DNA of 41,876 nucleotides from Gillisia sp. (GTDB lineage Bacteria; Bacteroidota; Bacteroidia; Flavobacteriales; Flavobacteriaceae): NCBI GenBank assembly GCA_024635675.1, contig JAGXIJ010000066.1, positions 1 to 41,876 of the forward strand, read 5' to 3'. Shown piece by piece: positions 18,480 to 26,395 of this stretch (position 1 is its first letter; each line of letters starts with the position of its first letter). The notes under the pieces were generated by a model. It saw only the letters and a program-made list of their open reading frames with translations, ran no database searches and was not told where the DNA came from. The position numbers and the translations under genes were made by a program.

Positions 18480-18857
18480 TCACTGTTTTGTTAATACAGT
18501 AACTTCCCCATCTTCATCGGTGATAGTTAGTTTATTTCCAGAAATAGAATAGGTTAAAACTTCATCTGGCTCCCCACTACTAGAGATGGTTAATTTATTT
18601 CCGCTGGTGTTCCATGTAAAACTCTCATTTTCAGTATATGTTTCTCCTTCAAAGGTAGATGCCGTCACTATCTTTCCAGATTTATCAGAATTAAAGGTGA
18701 CTTTAACATTAATTTCCATTCCTTCCTCTGTTGCTGTAATTCCCCAGATGCCTATCAAAGCACTGGAGCTGGCATCGCTACTACTATCATCACTACCACA
18801 GGAGACAGATAGCATAACTGCAAAAATCATTACGGTTAAATACTTAAAGTACTTCAT
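18480..18857 (-). CDS. Small lipocalin-like lipoprotein
   Basis: A 125-residue lipoprotein (lipobox MLSVSC, Cys20) followed by a Ser/Asp linker. The domain begins LIGIWGITATEEGMEI and consists of short beta strands (KVTFNSDKSGKI, NESFTWNTSGNKLTISS, LTYSISGNKLTIT), the pattern of Bacteroidota lipocalin-like surface lipoproteins. Ligand and role are unknown. The gene sits on the opposite strand inside the interval between the cyclase gene and its 3'-end echo, which suggests it was inserted into, or retained within, a collapsed duplication. Confidence 0.75.
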   Translation of the reverse strand: MKYFKYLTVMIFAVMLSVSCGSDDSSSDASSSALIGIWGITATEEGMEINVKVTFNSDKSGKIVTASTFEGETYTENESFTWNTSGNKLTISSSGEPDEVLTYSISGNKLTITDEDGEVTVLTKQ

Positions 18858-19510
18858 AGAAATAGAATTTATTAAATTAAGAATTACTAATCTTAAGGCC
18901 CTTCAACAACAGTACGTTGAAGTTATAGTTAATATATTTTTTAATAATCATCAATTTATGTTAATTAATTGACACATAGGGATTTAATTTATTAATTCCT
19001 TCAAAATTAAAATTTGGAGCGGGGGAGCGATCAAAGAAAATAAAAGGAGGCAGTGGTGGACCCCTGCGGATTATTGCCATTTTAGAATAAAACATCATTA
19101 AATTTCCCTTATGTAGGTCGCGACGTTAGGTAGTTTTTCTAAGCTCGAACAATAATTTCTCTAAAATATACCAGTGATTTGGAGCTCCTTTAAAAAGTGA
19201 TCTTCAGACATTTAAATAAAGATGATTACAGTAAGGGGTTATTTTTATGCAAAAGAGCAGTTGTATAAATAAGTTAATTCTATTATGTTTACAGTTCGAA
19301 CAGTCAGTGGCCCTACACAGAATGGAAATTTTTTAAAATTTATAGTACATCAGATTGAACGGATTATAAATCTATTCAATTTATAAAATTCATCTGTAAA
19401 AAGTGCGACAATAATTTGTTGATTATTTTTTCTGGATGATCAAAAGTACGTTGGGTACAAGCCGAAAAACCAACTGAATCCTTAGTAGGCATAATTAAAC
19501 CAAATTAATC
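18858..19510. other. Gene-poor interval with a gene echo
   Basis: 653 bases without an intact gene. The only recognisable content is the cyclase 3'-end echo at 19036-19136. The remainder is AT-rich, with no promoter box of good quality and no RNA gene seen. Confidence 0.5.
19036..19136 (+). pseudogene. Echo of the cyclase 3' end
   Basis: About 100 bases resembling 18255-18356. The frame reads KIKGGSGGPLRIIAILE-stop (stop 19088-19090), identical in protein to the end of the cyclase. The similarity runs past the stop through AAATTTCC and ACGTTAGGT. Base differences are mostly silent, so the copy diverged while it was coding. It is probably the last remnant of a second cyclase gene. Confidence 0.8.
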
Positions 19511-20149
19511 ATGAATAAATTATTACTAATTTTTTGTTTTCTATTTACCTCATTAATGTTTTCGCAAACAAAGCTTTATGTACATCCAGATGCAGATACC
19601 TATGTGACAAACACAAAAACGATAGCGATTTTACCATTAAAAGTACAGGTGAAATTGAGACCGAAAGAATTGAAGGATTTTACCTCAGAGCAAATTGCAC
19701 AAATGAATAGAGATGAAGCAATAGATATCCAAAAAGGTATGTATACCTGGTTCCTTACCAGAAAGAAAAGAGGTACTATGTTGGTAGATGTTCAAAATCC
19801 TACCATGACTAACACATTACTTAAAAAGCAGGGAATAGATATTCATAACTATTCAGAATATTTACCTAGTGAATTAGGAGAAATTCTTGGGGTAGAAACT
19901 ATTATAACCGGTAATTTCGAGACTTCTAAACCTATGTCTAACGCAGCAGCTATAGGTCTTGCGGTATTTACTGGTGGAATGTTTGCAACAAGTTCTGCAA
20001 CCATGAATATGGATTTCACAAACACTAGCGATAATGAATTGGTAGTAAATTATAATAAAAAAATTAAAGGAACTTTAGGAACAGATGCACAGGATCTTAT
20101 TAATATCCTAATGAGAAAAGTATCTAGAAGAATTCCTTATACAGAGTAA
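19511..20149 (+). CDS. Secreted protein of unknown function
   Basis: A 212-residue protein with a clear signal peptide (residues 1-18, ending LMFSQ) and no lipobox. The mature part has a strand TKTIAILPLKVQV like the start of CsgG/TolB-type nucleotide-free folds, a segment LGEILGVETIITGNFETS that supports this comparison, and a Gly/Ala-rich hydrophobic stretch (AAAIGLAVFTGGMFATSSA, about 148-166). The name is not recognised. A periplasmic CsgG-like or GNA1162-like protein is the best guess from pattern alone. It is monocistronic with a very strong terminator. Confidence 0.7.
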   Translation: MNKLLLIFCFLFTSLMFSQTKLYVHPDADTYVTNTKTIAILPLKVQVKLRPKELKDFTSEQIAQMNRDEAIDIQKGMYTWFLTRKKRGTMLVDVQNPTMTNTLLKKQGIDIHNYSEYLPSELGEILGVETIITGNFETSKPMSNAAAIGLAVFTGGMFATSSATMNMDFTNTSDNELVVNYNKKIKGTLGTDAQDLINILMRKVSRRIPYTE

Positions 20150-20177
20150 AATCTATAATTATAAGATATATTCCCTT

Positions 20178-20215
20178 ATGCGGATTAGGTATGTACCTAA
20201 GCCGCATTTTTTTTT
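20178..20215 (+). terminator. Strong Rho-independent terminator
   Basis: The stem ATGCGG, a one-base mismatch, then TTAGGTA pairs with TACCTAA...CCGCAT (20178-20191 with 20194-20207). It is followed by eight T, 28 bases after the secreted-protein gene. Confidence 0.88.
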
Positions 20216-20326
20216 ACCATTAATCAACATCTCCCGATTCTAGGAAACTGAGACTTAGACTAATATAAAATTTCGCTATTTTAGTATATTGATGATTAAT
20301 CATAAATCTGTCTAATACTTTCAATT

Positions 20327-21799
20327 ATGATCACTAAACCACGATTTTTTCTAAAAGCCCTAACATTCTTATGTTTTATAACGCTGATGAGTTCTCAGAT
20401 AATAACTGCACAAACTCAATCCAAGGCAGCTCAAATAGAAGACCTCATAAACTTATATTCAGAATATGGTCAATTTAATGGGTCTGTATTGGTGGCCGAA
20501 GATGGGGAAGTGATTTATAAAAATGGTTTCGGAAAGGCAAATATGGAATGGGATATTCCAAACGCCCCAAACACAAAACACAGGTTGGGTTCCATCACCA
20601 AGCAGTTTACCGCGATGTTGATCCTTCAATTGGTAGAAGAAGGGAAATTGAAACTAGATGTTCCTATTACCACGTACCTTCCAGACTATCCTAAAGCCAC
20701 AGGAGATAAGATCACACTACATCATTTACTCACACACACCTCCGGAATTCCAAATTACACTTCCTTTCCTAAATTTTTTGATGATACCAGTCGGGATCCT
20801 TTTACGCCTACCGATTTTATTTTACAATTCAAGGAGATGGAATTAGAATTCGTGCCGGGAGAAAAATTCTCGTATAGCAACTCCGGTTATTTCCTTTTGG
20901 GGGTGATTATAGAAAAGGTAACAGGGAAATCTTATGAAGACAACTTAATGGAAAAGATCTTTAAGCCATTAAACATGAAAGACTCAGGATTCGATCATCA
21001 AAGTGTGATTCTTAAGAATAGAGCCTCCGGATATGAAAAGCGAGGGGATTCCTATATCAATGCGCCATATCTGGATATGTCTATTCCCTATTCCGCGGGA
21101 TCTCTGTATTCCACGGTAGAAGATCTTTATTTATGGGATCGTGCACTTACTTCCAATAAATTACTTTCCGAAAAAAATAAGAAACTCATGTTTGCTCCAC
21201 ATATCAAATCAGGAAGCGGAACCTATGGCTATGGTTGGGGAGTCAATAAGATGGCTTTGGGGACCGCAACAGATAGCTTGACTGTAATTGGGCACGGAGG
21301 AGGAATAAATGGCTTCAATACACTTATAAACAGAACTGAAGATCAGGATCTGGTGGTATTGCTTAATAATACCGGTGGCACCAATCTTGGGGAAATGAGT
21401 CTAAATATTATAAAAATTCTAAACGACCAGCCTTATGAACTTCCGCAGCGATCTTTGGCAAATTTATTAAGAGATGAAATCATTCAAAATGGGGTAGAGG
21501 CCGGGATTGCGGAATTCGAAAAGCAAAAGAACTCTAAAGAGTATATTCTGAAGGAAAATGATATGAATAGTTTAGGCTATCAATTCTTGCAAACAGGGAA
21601 GGTGAAGGAAGCAATCGCAGTCTTTAAATTAAATGTAGTAGAATTTCCTGAATCTTCTAATGTATACGACAGTTTGGGAGAAGCTTATATGGAAGAGGGA
21701 AATAAGGAATTAGCAATTCTTAATTATAAGAGATCTGTAGAAATGGATCCCTCCAATGAGAACGGTAAAGAAATGATTAAAAAACTTCAAGGAGAGTAA
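20327..21799 (+). CDS. Serine hydrolase (beta-lactamase/PBP4* family) with C-terminal TPR
   Basis: A 490-residue exported enzyme (signal peptide residues 1-29, ending ITAQT). The class C beta-lactamase/D-Ala-D-Ala peptidase fold shows the nucleophile motif SITK at 89-92, YSN at 183-185 and HGGG at 323-326. A linker leads to a TPR tail (about 410-490) with FKLNVVEFPESSNVYDSLGE. Members include peptidases, esterases and lactamases, so the substrate is open. The next gene, an unrelated esterase, carries nearly the same tail. A remnant of another such tail lies in the gap after this gene. Confidence 0.9.
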   Translation: MITKPRFFLKALTFLCFITLMSSQIITAQTQSKAAQIEDLINLYSEYGQFNGSVLVAEDGEVIYKNGFGKANMEWDIPNAPNTKHRLGSITKQFTAMLILQLVEEGKLKLDVPITTYLPDYPKATGDKITLHHLLTHTSGIPNYTSFPKFFDDTSRDPFTPTDFILQFKEMELEFVPGEKFSYSNSGYFLLGVIIEKVTGKSYEDNLMEKIFKPLNMKDSGFDHQSVILKNRASGYEKRGDSYINAPYLDMSIPYSAGSLYSTVEDLYLWDRALTSNKLLSEKNKKLMFAPHIKSGSGTYGYGWGVNKMALGTATDSLTVIGHGGGINGFNTLINRTEDQDLVVLLNNTGGTNLGEMSLNIIKILNDQPYELPQRSLANLLRDEIIQNGVEAGIAEFEKQKNSKEYILKENDMNSLGYQFLQTGKVKEAIAVFKLNVVEFPESSNVYDSLGEAYMEEGNKELAILNYKRSVEMDPSNENGKEMIKKLQGE

Positions 21800-21813
21800 T
21801 TAAAAACCAAACC

Positions 21814-21891
21814 CGGTTTAATAAATCAATAGCTTTGAATTCGGAAAATGAAAATGGAAAAGAAATGCTGCTGAAAATCGAACAAGAATAA
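21814..21891 (+). pseudogene. Remnant of a TPR-tail 3' end
   Basis: The frame reads about RFNKSIALNSENENGKEML then LKIEQE-stop (stop 21889-21891). It matches the last TPR of the preceding serine hydrolase (NYKRSVEMDPSNENGKEMI). Only the last ~25 codons survive. It is best explained as the end of a deleted tandem paralogue. Confidence 0.75.
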
Positions 21892-21926
21892 CGTTGTGAC
21901 AATTAATACTAAATAAATATACCATC

Positions 21927-23207
21927 ATGAAAAATTATTTATTGCTCATAGTAATAGCGTTTACCCTATTAAATTGCCAGCAAAAGGAAAAGACAACAGC
22001 TCTTGAAAAACCAACAAATCAAATAGGGATAGGACAGATAGATAGCGTTTATTCCAACATATTAAATGAGTCTCGAAAAATATGGGTGCATTTACCCGAA
22101 TCTGCAGGAGATGGCAAATTAAATGAAACCAAATACCCCGTTTTATATCTTTTAGACGGTCCAGGGCATTTTTATTCTGTAACTGGAATGATCAAACAAT
22201 TAAGTACTACCAACGGCAATACAATTGTTCCTGAAATGATTATTATAGGAATTCCTAATACCGATAGAAGCCGAGATATGACTCCTACACATGTGGAGAC
22301 CGATTTCTTTACAGGTGATAGTATTCAATATGCATCAGGTGGAGGCAACAAGTTCCTCGACTTCATGGAGGATGAGTTGATGCCGTATATAGAAAAAACT
22401 TATCCAGTATCTACTTATAAGACTTTTGTGGGTCATTCCTTTGGTGGTTTGGCTGTTATTAATTCACTTATTACCAGACCGCACCTTTTTAATAATTATG
22501 TTGCCATTGATCCAAGTTTATGGTGGGATGATGAAGTTCTTTTAAGAAATGCTGATTCAGTTTTAACTGAAAATAAGTTCGATGGAAAAGCACTATACGT
22601 TGGAGTAGCGAATACAATGAATGAGGGAATGACTATTAATGAGGTTCGAAGCGATACCGCTATAGCTTCAGCCCATATTAGGTCAATATTACAATTTGTG
22701 AATTCTACCGAGACTAAAAATGACAATGGTTTACTTTTTAAATGGAAATACTATGAGAATGACGACCATGGAAGCGTCCCTTTAATTGCAGAGTATGACG
22801 CCCTTCGTTTTCTTTTCCCCTGGTATTCTTTTAAAGATGGCAATCAATTTTTTGATCCAAATTCCACTATTTCAATTGAAGAAATGATAAGCATGATTGA
22901 TTCTCATTATAAGAATGTTTCTGCTCATTTCGGATACGAAACACTGCCAAATGAGTCATTTATCAATTCACTTGGATATGTTTTTTTGGGGAATAATCAG
23001 TATGACAAAGCCAACGCAATGTTTAAATTGAACATACAGAATTATCCTAATAGCTCTAATGTTTATGATTCTATGGGGGATTCCTATTTGGCACAACAAG
23101 ACTCAATCAAAGCCCTTGAACTTTTCACTAAAGCTCTAGAAGTAGGTAAGAATGATTATTCCCAAGAAAAAATTGACATGTTAAATGAAAATTTAAAAAT
23201 TGAATAA
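21927..23207 (+). CDS. Alpha/beta-hydrolase esterase lipoprotein with C-terminal TPR
   Basis: A 426-residue lipoprotein (lipobox TLLNC, Cys17). An esterase-D/enterochelin-esterase-like alpha/beta hydrolase domain covers about residues 35-310. It has LYLLDGPGHF near 75 (oxyanion region), nucleophile elbow GHSFGG with Ser171, and a late DHGSVP His (about 285). A TPR tail (about 350-425) reads FKLNIQNYPNSSNVYDSMGD. Homologues hydrolyse siderophore or acyl esters; the substrate here is unknown. It is probably transcribed with, or just after, the serine hydrolase. Confidence 0.88.
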   Translation: MKNYLLLIVIAFTLLNCQQKEKTTALEKPTNQIGIGQIDSVYSNILNESRKIWVHLPESAGDGKLNETKYPVLYLLDGPGHFYSVTGMIKQLSTTNGNTIVPEMIIIGIPNTDRSRDMTPTHVETDFFTGDSIQYASGGGNKFLDFMEDELMPYIEKTYPVSTYKTFVGHSFGGLAVINSLITRPHLFNNYVAIDPSLWWDDEVLLRNADSVLTENKFDGKALYVGVANTMNEGMTINEVRSDTAIASAHIRSILQFVNSTETKNDNGLLFKWKYYENDDHGSVPLIAEYDALRFLFPWYSFKDGNQFFDPNSTISIEEMISMIDSHYKNVSAHFGYETLPNESFINSLGYVFLGNNQYDKANAMFKLNIQNYPNSSNVYDSMGDSYLAQQDSIKALELFTKALEVGKNDYSQEKIDMLNENLKIE

Positions 23208-23284
23208 TAAACTGCCACTAACAATGGCTATAATTCACTGTAATTCAGTTCTATCCCGAAATTAGAGTAAATATTAAAGGAATT

Positions 23285-23787
23285 ATGAAAAATAAAAACC
23301 GGGAAGATAAAACCGAACAGAGTAATAAAAAATCAAACAAGTCGAAGAATGAAACGGTTGTTTCTAAAGTGGACTTGATTACATCAGCCGAGGAAATAGA
23401 CAGTTTGTTTCTGGTTGCCTTCAATAATGGCGATGCAGATGCTATGATGAAATTGTATTGGAACAGTCCAGAGTTACGTGCTTATTTTCCAACCGAAACA
23501 CAGTTAAACGGATATGATGCAGTAAAAGCTTCCTATTCTAAAGACTTCGCTACCAATAAAGGAGCGAAACTTGAATATATTAGCATGAACAATGTGCTTT
23601 TTGCAGATGGGGTGGTTGGACACGGAATATTTAGAATAACCATGCCAGTTGAAGGAGGAGAACTATTGAATTTGAGGGTAGGTTTACTGAAGTAAAAGAA
23701 ATGAAGCACGGCAGAATGGTAATCACAATAGATCATGCTTCGATGCCAATGATTCCTCCTTTTGCCGACCCGACTCAGACCAAATAA
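23285..23787 (+). pseudogene. SnoaL-like protein, frameshifted
   Basis: The first frame gives a charged N-terminus and a SnoaL-like region (EEIDSLFLVAFNNGDADAM, LYWNSPELRAYFPTE, GYDAVKASY), ending after MPVEGGE. The expected next strands occur in a frame one base shifted: IEFEGRFTEVKEMKHGRM then VITIDHASMPMIPPF, with the stop at 23785-23787. One missing base near 23661-23664 explains the break. Read literally, the product is 136 residues and loses its last two strands. The N-terminus has no clear signal peptide and may itself be degraded. Confidence 0.78.
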
Positions 23788-23974
23788 CACCTTGAATAGC
23801 TTTCGTGAGAACTTCAAACAGCTGAACCTTGAACGAGAAGTTCGTACCAAGACACGCCACAACTCATATACAAAAACGTTATATTTATTACCTTATAAAA
23901 TAAAAAAACACTTGAGTATTAGATATTAATGAGCTTAAGTAAACCACAATAAACACACATAAAAACCTATAGTC

Positions 23975-25912
23975 ATGAAAATTAAAATTTTAGGATTAGT
24001 AATTGTAACTCTCTTATTTTCTTGTAAAGAAGAAACTAAGATAACTCAAAGAGAAATCAAAGAATATTCCATTGAACAATTTATGGATAATGAAGCTGTT
24101 GGTGGTGGAAGCTTTTCATCTGACAATAGTAATTTATTAATATCGAGTAACCGTTCAGGTATTTATAACGTCTACACTATTCCTGCAAAAGGAGGTGAAA
24201 TGACTGCAATTACAAAGTCTGATAGCACATCTATTTTTGCTGAGTCATACTTTCCAAATGACAATAGAATGCTATTGAGTGCAGATGGAAATGGTGATGA
24301 AATTAATCACTTATTTGTAAGAGAATTAGATGGAACAATTAAGGATATTACACCGGAAAAAGGAGCGAAATCTAGTTTCTACGGATGGTCAAAAGATGAC
24401 AAGCATTTGTATTTTGGCTCCAACAAAAGAGACCCAAAATTTTTTGATGTATATAAATTATCGGTTGAGGACTACGCTGCTAAAATGATCTATCAAAACA
24501 ATGATGGCTTAGATTTTAGTGGAATGTCCGATGATGAAAACTACTTCGCCTTATCAAAAAGTTTAAATACAAATGATAGCGACTTATTTCTTTATGATGT
24601 AAAAACTAAAGAAATGACAAAAATAAATGATAACCTGAGCGCAAATGCTGCTCAGGATTTTTCAGTAGATAATTCAACGTTTTACTATACAACAGATGAT
24701 GGTGGAGAATTTTCTTATTTAATGTCTTACGATTTGAATTCAAAAGAAAAGAAAAAAATTGTTGAAAAATCTTGGGATATTATGGGAAGTGGCTTTACTT
24801 CTGAAGGAAAATACATGGTAGTCTATATTAATGAAGATGGAAAAAATGAAATTGAAGTATTAGATACCGAAACAATGAAACCTATAGATTTGCCGGATTT
24901 TGAAGGTAAAAGCATTACTAGTGTAGGTTTTAGTGATGACGAAAAATGGATGCGAATGTATGCTGGTGGTTCTAATTCACCTTCAGATTTATATACTTAT
25001 AATTTGGAGACCAAAGAACAACTTAAATTGACAAATGTTTTAAATAATGCAATTGATGTTGAAGATCTGGTTACCGCAAAAGTAATTCGATATAAATCCT
25101 TTGATGGTACTGAAATCCCTGCTATTTACTATTTGCCCCATCAAGCTTCCGAAGAAAATAAAGTGCCCGCTATGGTATTTGTTCATGGTGGTCCGGGAGG
25201 ACAAAGCCGCCAAGGTTTTAGCTCCTTAATACAATACATGGTAAATCATGGGTATGCTGTTTTAGCAGTGAATAATCGTGGTAGTAGCGGCTATGGAAAG
25301 ACCTTTTATAAAATGGACGATAAGAATCATGGTGAAAAAGATTTGCAAGATTGCGTAGAAGGTAAAAATTGGTTAGCAGATCAACCTGAAATTGACGGCG
25401 AAAAAATAGGAATAATTGGTGGATCATATGGTGGTTACATGACTATGGCTGCATTGACCTATACTCCGGAAGAATTTGATGTAGGTGTTAACTTATTTGG
25501 CGTTACCAATTGGATGCGTACATTAAAAAGTATTCCACCTTATTGGGAATCGTTTAGAGAGTCGTTATACCTAGAGTTAGGTGATCCGTTTTCAGCAGAT
25601 TCTATTCGTTTAAAACGAATTTCACCATTATTTCATACAGATAAAGTTACCAAACCATTGATCGTTTTACAAGGCACTAAAGACCCAAGAGTTTTACAGG
25701 TAGAGTCCGACGAAATTGTTGCAGGGGTAAGAAAAAATAATGTTCCTGTGGAATATGTTTTATTTGAGGATGAAGGTCATGGTTTCGTGAAAAAAGAAAA
25801 TCAAATAGAAGCCTATAGCCGGATACTCAAGTTTTTAGACACCTATCTTAAAAAAGAGAATCTTCCTGTAGATGGAGAAATTCCTAATACTGAAATTGAA
25901 GCCGAAAAATAA
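23975..25912 (+). CDS. S9 family prolyl-oligopeptidase-type peptidase, lipoprotein
   Basis: A 645-residue lipoprotein (lipobox LLFSC, Cys17) likely on the periplasmic or outer face. A seven-bladed beta-propeller region (about 40-355; repeats such as SFSSDNSNLLISSNR and GWSKDDKHLYFGSNK) is followed by the alpha/beta-hydrolase catalytic domain. The catalytic triad is Ser484 in GGSYGGYM, Asp570 in GTKDPR, and His602 in EGHGF. HGGPGG at 404-409 is the oxyanion region. These enzymes remove dipeptides or oligopeptides. All key residues are present. It is a single gene, ending beside REP elements. Confidence 0.93.
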   Translation: MKIKILGLVIVTLLFSCKEETKITQREIKEYSIEQFMDNEAVGGGSFSSDNSNLLISSNRSGIYNVYTIPAKGGEMTAITKSDSTSIFAESYFPNDNRMLLSADGNGDEINHLFVRELDGTIKDITPEKGAKSSFYGWSKDDKHLYFGSNKRDPKFFDVYKLSVEDYAAKMIYQNNDGLDFSGMSDDENYFALSKSLNTNDSDLFLYDVKTKEMTKINDNLSANAAQDFSVDNSTFYYTTDDGGEFSYLMSYDLNSKEKKKIVEKSWDIMGSGFTSEGKYMVVYINEDGKNEIEVLDTETMKPIDLPDFEGKSITSVGFSDDEKWMRMYAGGSNSPSDLYTYNLETKEQLKLTNVLNNAIDVEDLVTAKVIRYKSFDGTEIPAIYYLPHQASEENKVPAMVFVHGGPGGQSRQGFSSLIQYMVNHGYAVLAVNNRGSSGYGKTFYKMDDKNHGEKDLQDCVEGKNWLADQPEIDGEKIGIIGGSYGGYMTMAALTYTPEEFDVGVNLFGVTNWMRTLKSIPPYWESFRESLYLELGDPFSADSIRLKRISPLFHTDKVTKPLIVLQGTKDPRVLQVESDEIVAGVRKNNVPVEYVLFEDEGHGFVKKENQIEAYSRILKFLDTYLKKENLPVDGEIPNTEIEAEK

Positions 25913-25965
25913 TAACTCATTTAATAAAACTGTAATTGCTCTTAGTGTCGGCAAAAATGGGACCT

Positions 25966-25996
25966 GATAGCGCGGATTTACAATCAGTGCTTACAG
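25966..25996 (+). repeat. REP element
   Basis: A GATAGCGCGG head followed by ATTTACAATCAGTGCTTACAG. It is the same type as the REPs beside the RAYT gene 2 kb away. A near copy follows at 26038. Confidence 0.75.
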
Positions 25997-26037
25997 TAAA
26001 AAGTATAGAAAATGATCATTAAAGAGATAGCCAACCT

Positions 26038-26067
26038 GATAGCGCGGTTTACAATCAGTGCTTACAG
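26038..26067 (+). repeat. REP element abutting a RAYT-derived element
   Basis: GATAGCGCGG then TTTACAATCAGTGCTTACAG. It directly adjoins the sequence that matches the 3' flank of the RAYT gene, just as a REP adjoins the full-length copy at 28025-28047. Confidence 0.75.
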
Positions 26068-26242
26068 CCACTATCAAAACAAATCTAATAAAACAACTTC
26101 TAGATCATACCGATAGAACTGTAGTGGACTTATATAAAAAGCTTTTTCAGTTGTTGGTTTTGTTAAAATAGCAATGCTTTTTTTTGAAGTTATAAAAAAT
26201 TAACGCATCGCTACAGTAGTTTTTGTATTTGCACCACTTTAT
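26068..26242 (-). mobile_element. Internally deleted, non-autonomous copy of the RAYT element
   Basis: Its left 41 bases match 28048-28088 (3' flank and last codons of the RAYT gene). From about 26118 it matches 28547-28681 (first codons and 5' flank of the same gene). About 460 internal bases are gone. The start codon region reads TTAAAATAG where the full copy has TTGACATAG, so nothing can be translated. REP hairpins flank it on both sides as in the complete element. Confidence 0.8.
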
Positions 26243-26245
26243 GGG

Positions 26246-26276
26246 CAAGGAATGCAATTCCGCGCCTTCTGGATTT
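26246..26276 (-). repeat. REP element (inverted relative to 25966)
   Basis: GGCAAGGAATGCAATTCC followed by GCGCC. The GGAATTGCATTCC palindrome and the GCG head match the REPs at 28688 and 28733, in the orientation expected on the other side of a REP pair. Confidence 0.65.
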
Positions 26277-26395
26277 GCGCCATCTGGATAACAAAAAAAA
26301 CAAACCAAAACAAAAAGCTTTTGCTACGTGCGTAGACGGAAACGAAAAGATTTCCTTGCATCCGCACTACTCATAGCAGAAGCCTTAGTAACAAC

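Noticed and set aside
23213-23284. GCCACTAACAATGGCTATAA after the esterase gene as an attC left arm
   Set aside because: It is weakly like the left arms seen at 36-41 kb, but there is no core or tail. The comparison with GTTGTGAC at 21894 needs a gap and a mismatch.
23787-23885. Possible further attC-like site (palindrome GAACTTC...GAAGTTC, then TACCAAGAC) upstream of the S9 peptidase
   Set aside because: Only the tail motif and one short palindrome match. The conserved core is absent, and no convincing inverse pair closes a cassette on either side.
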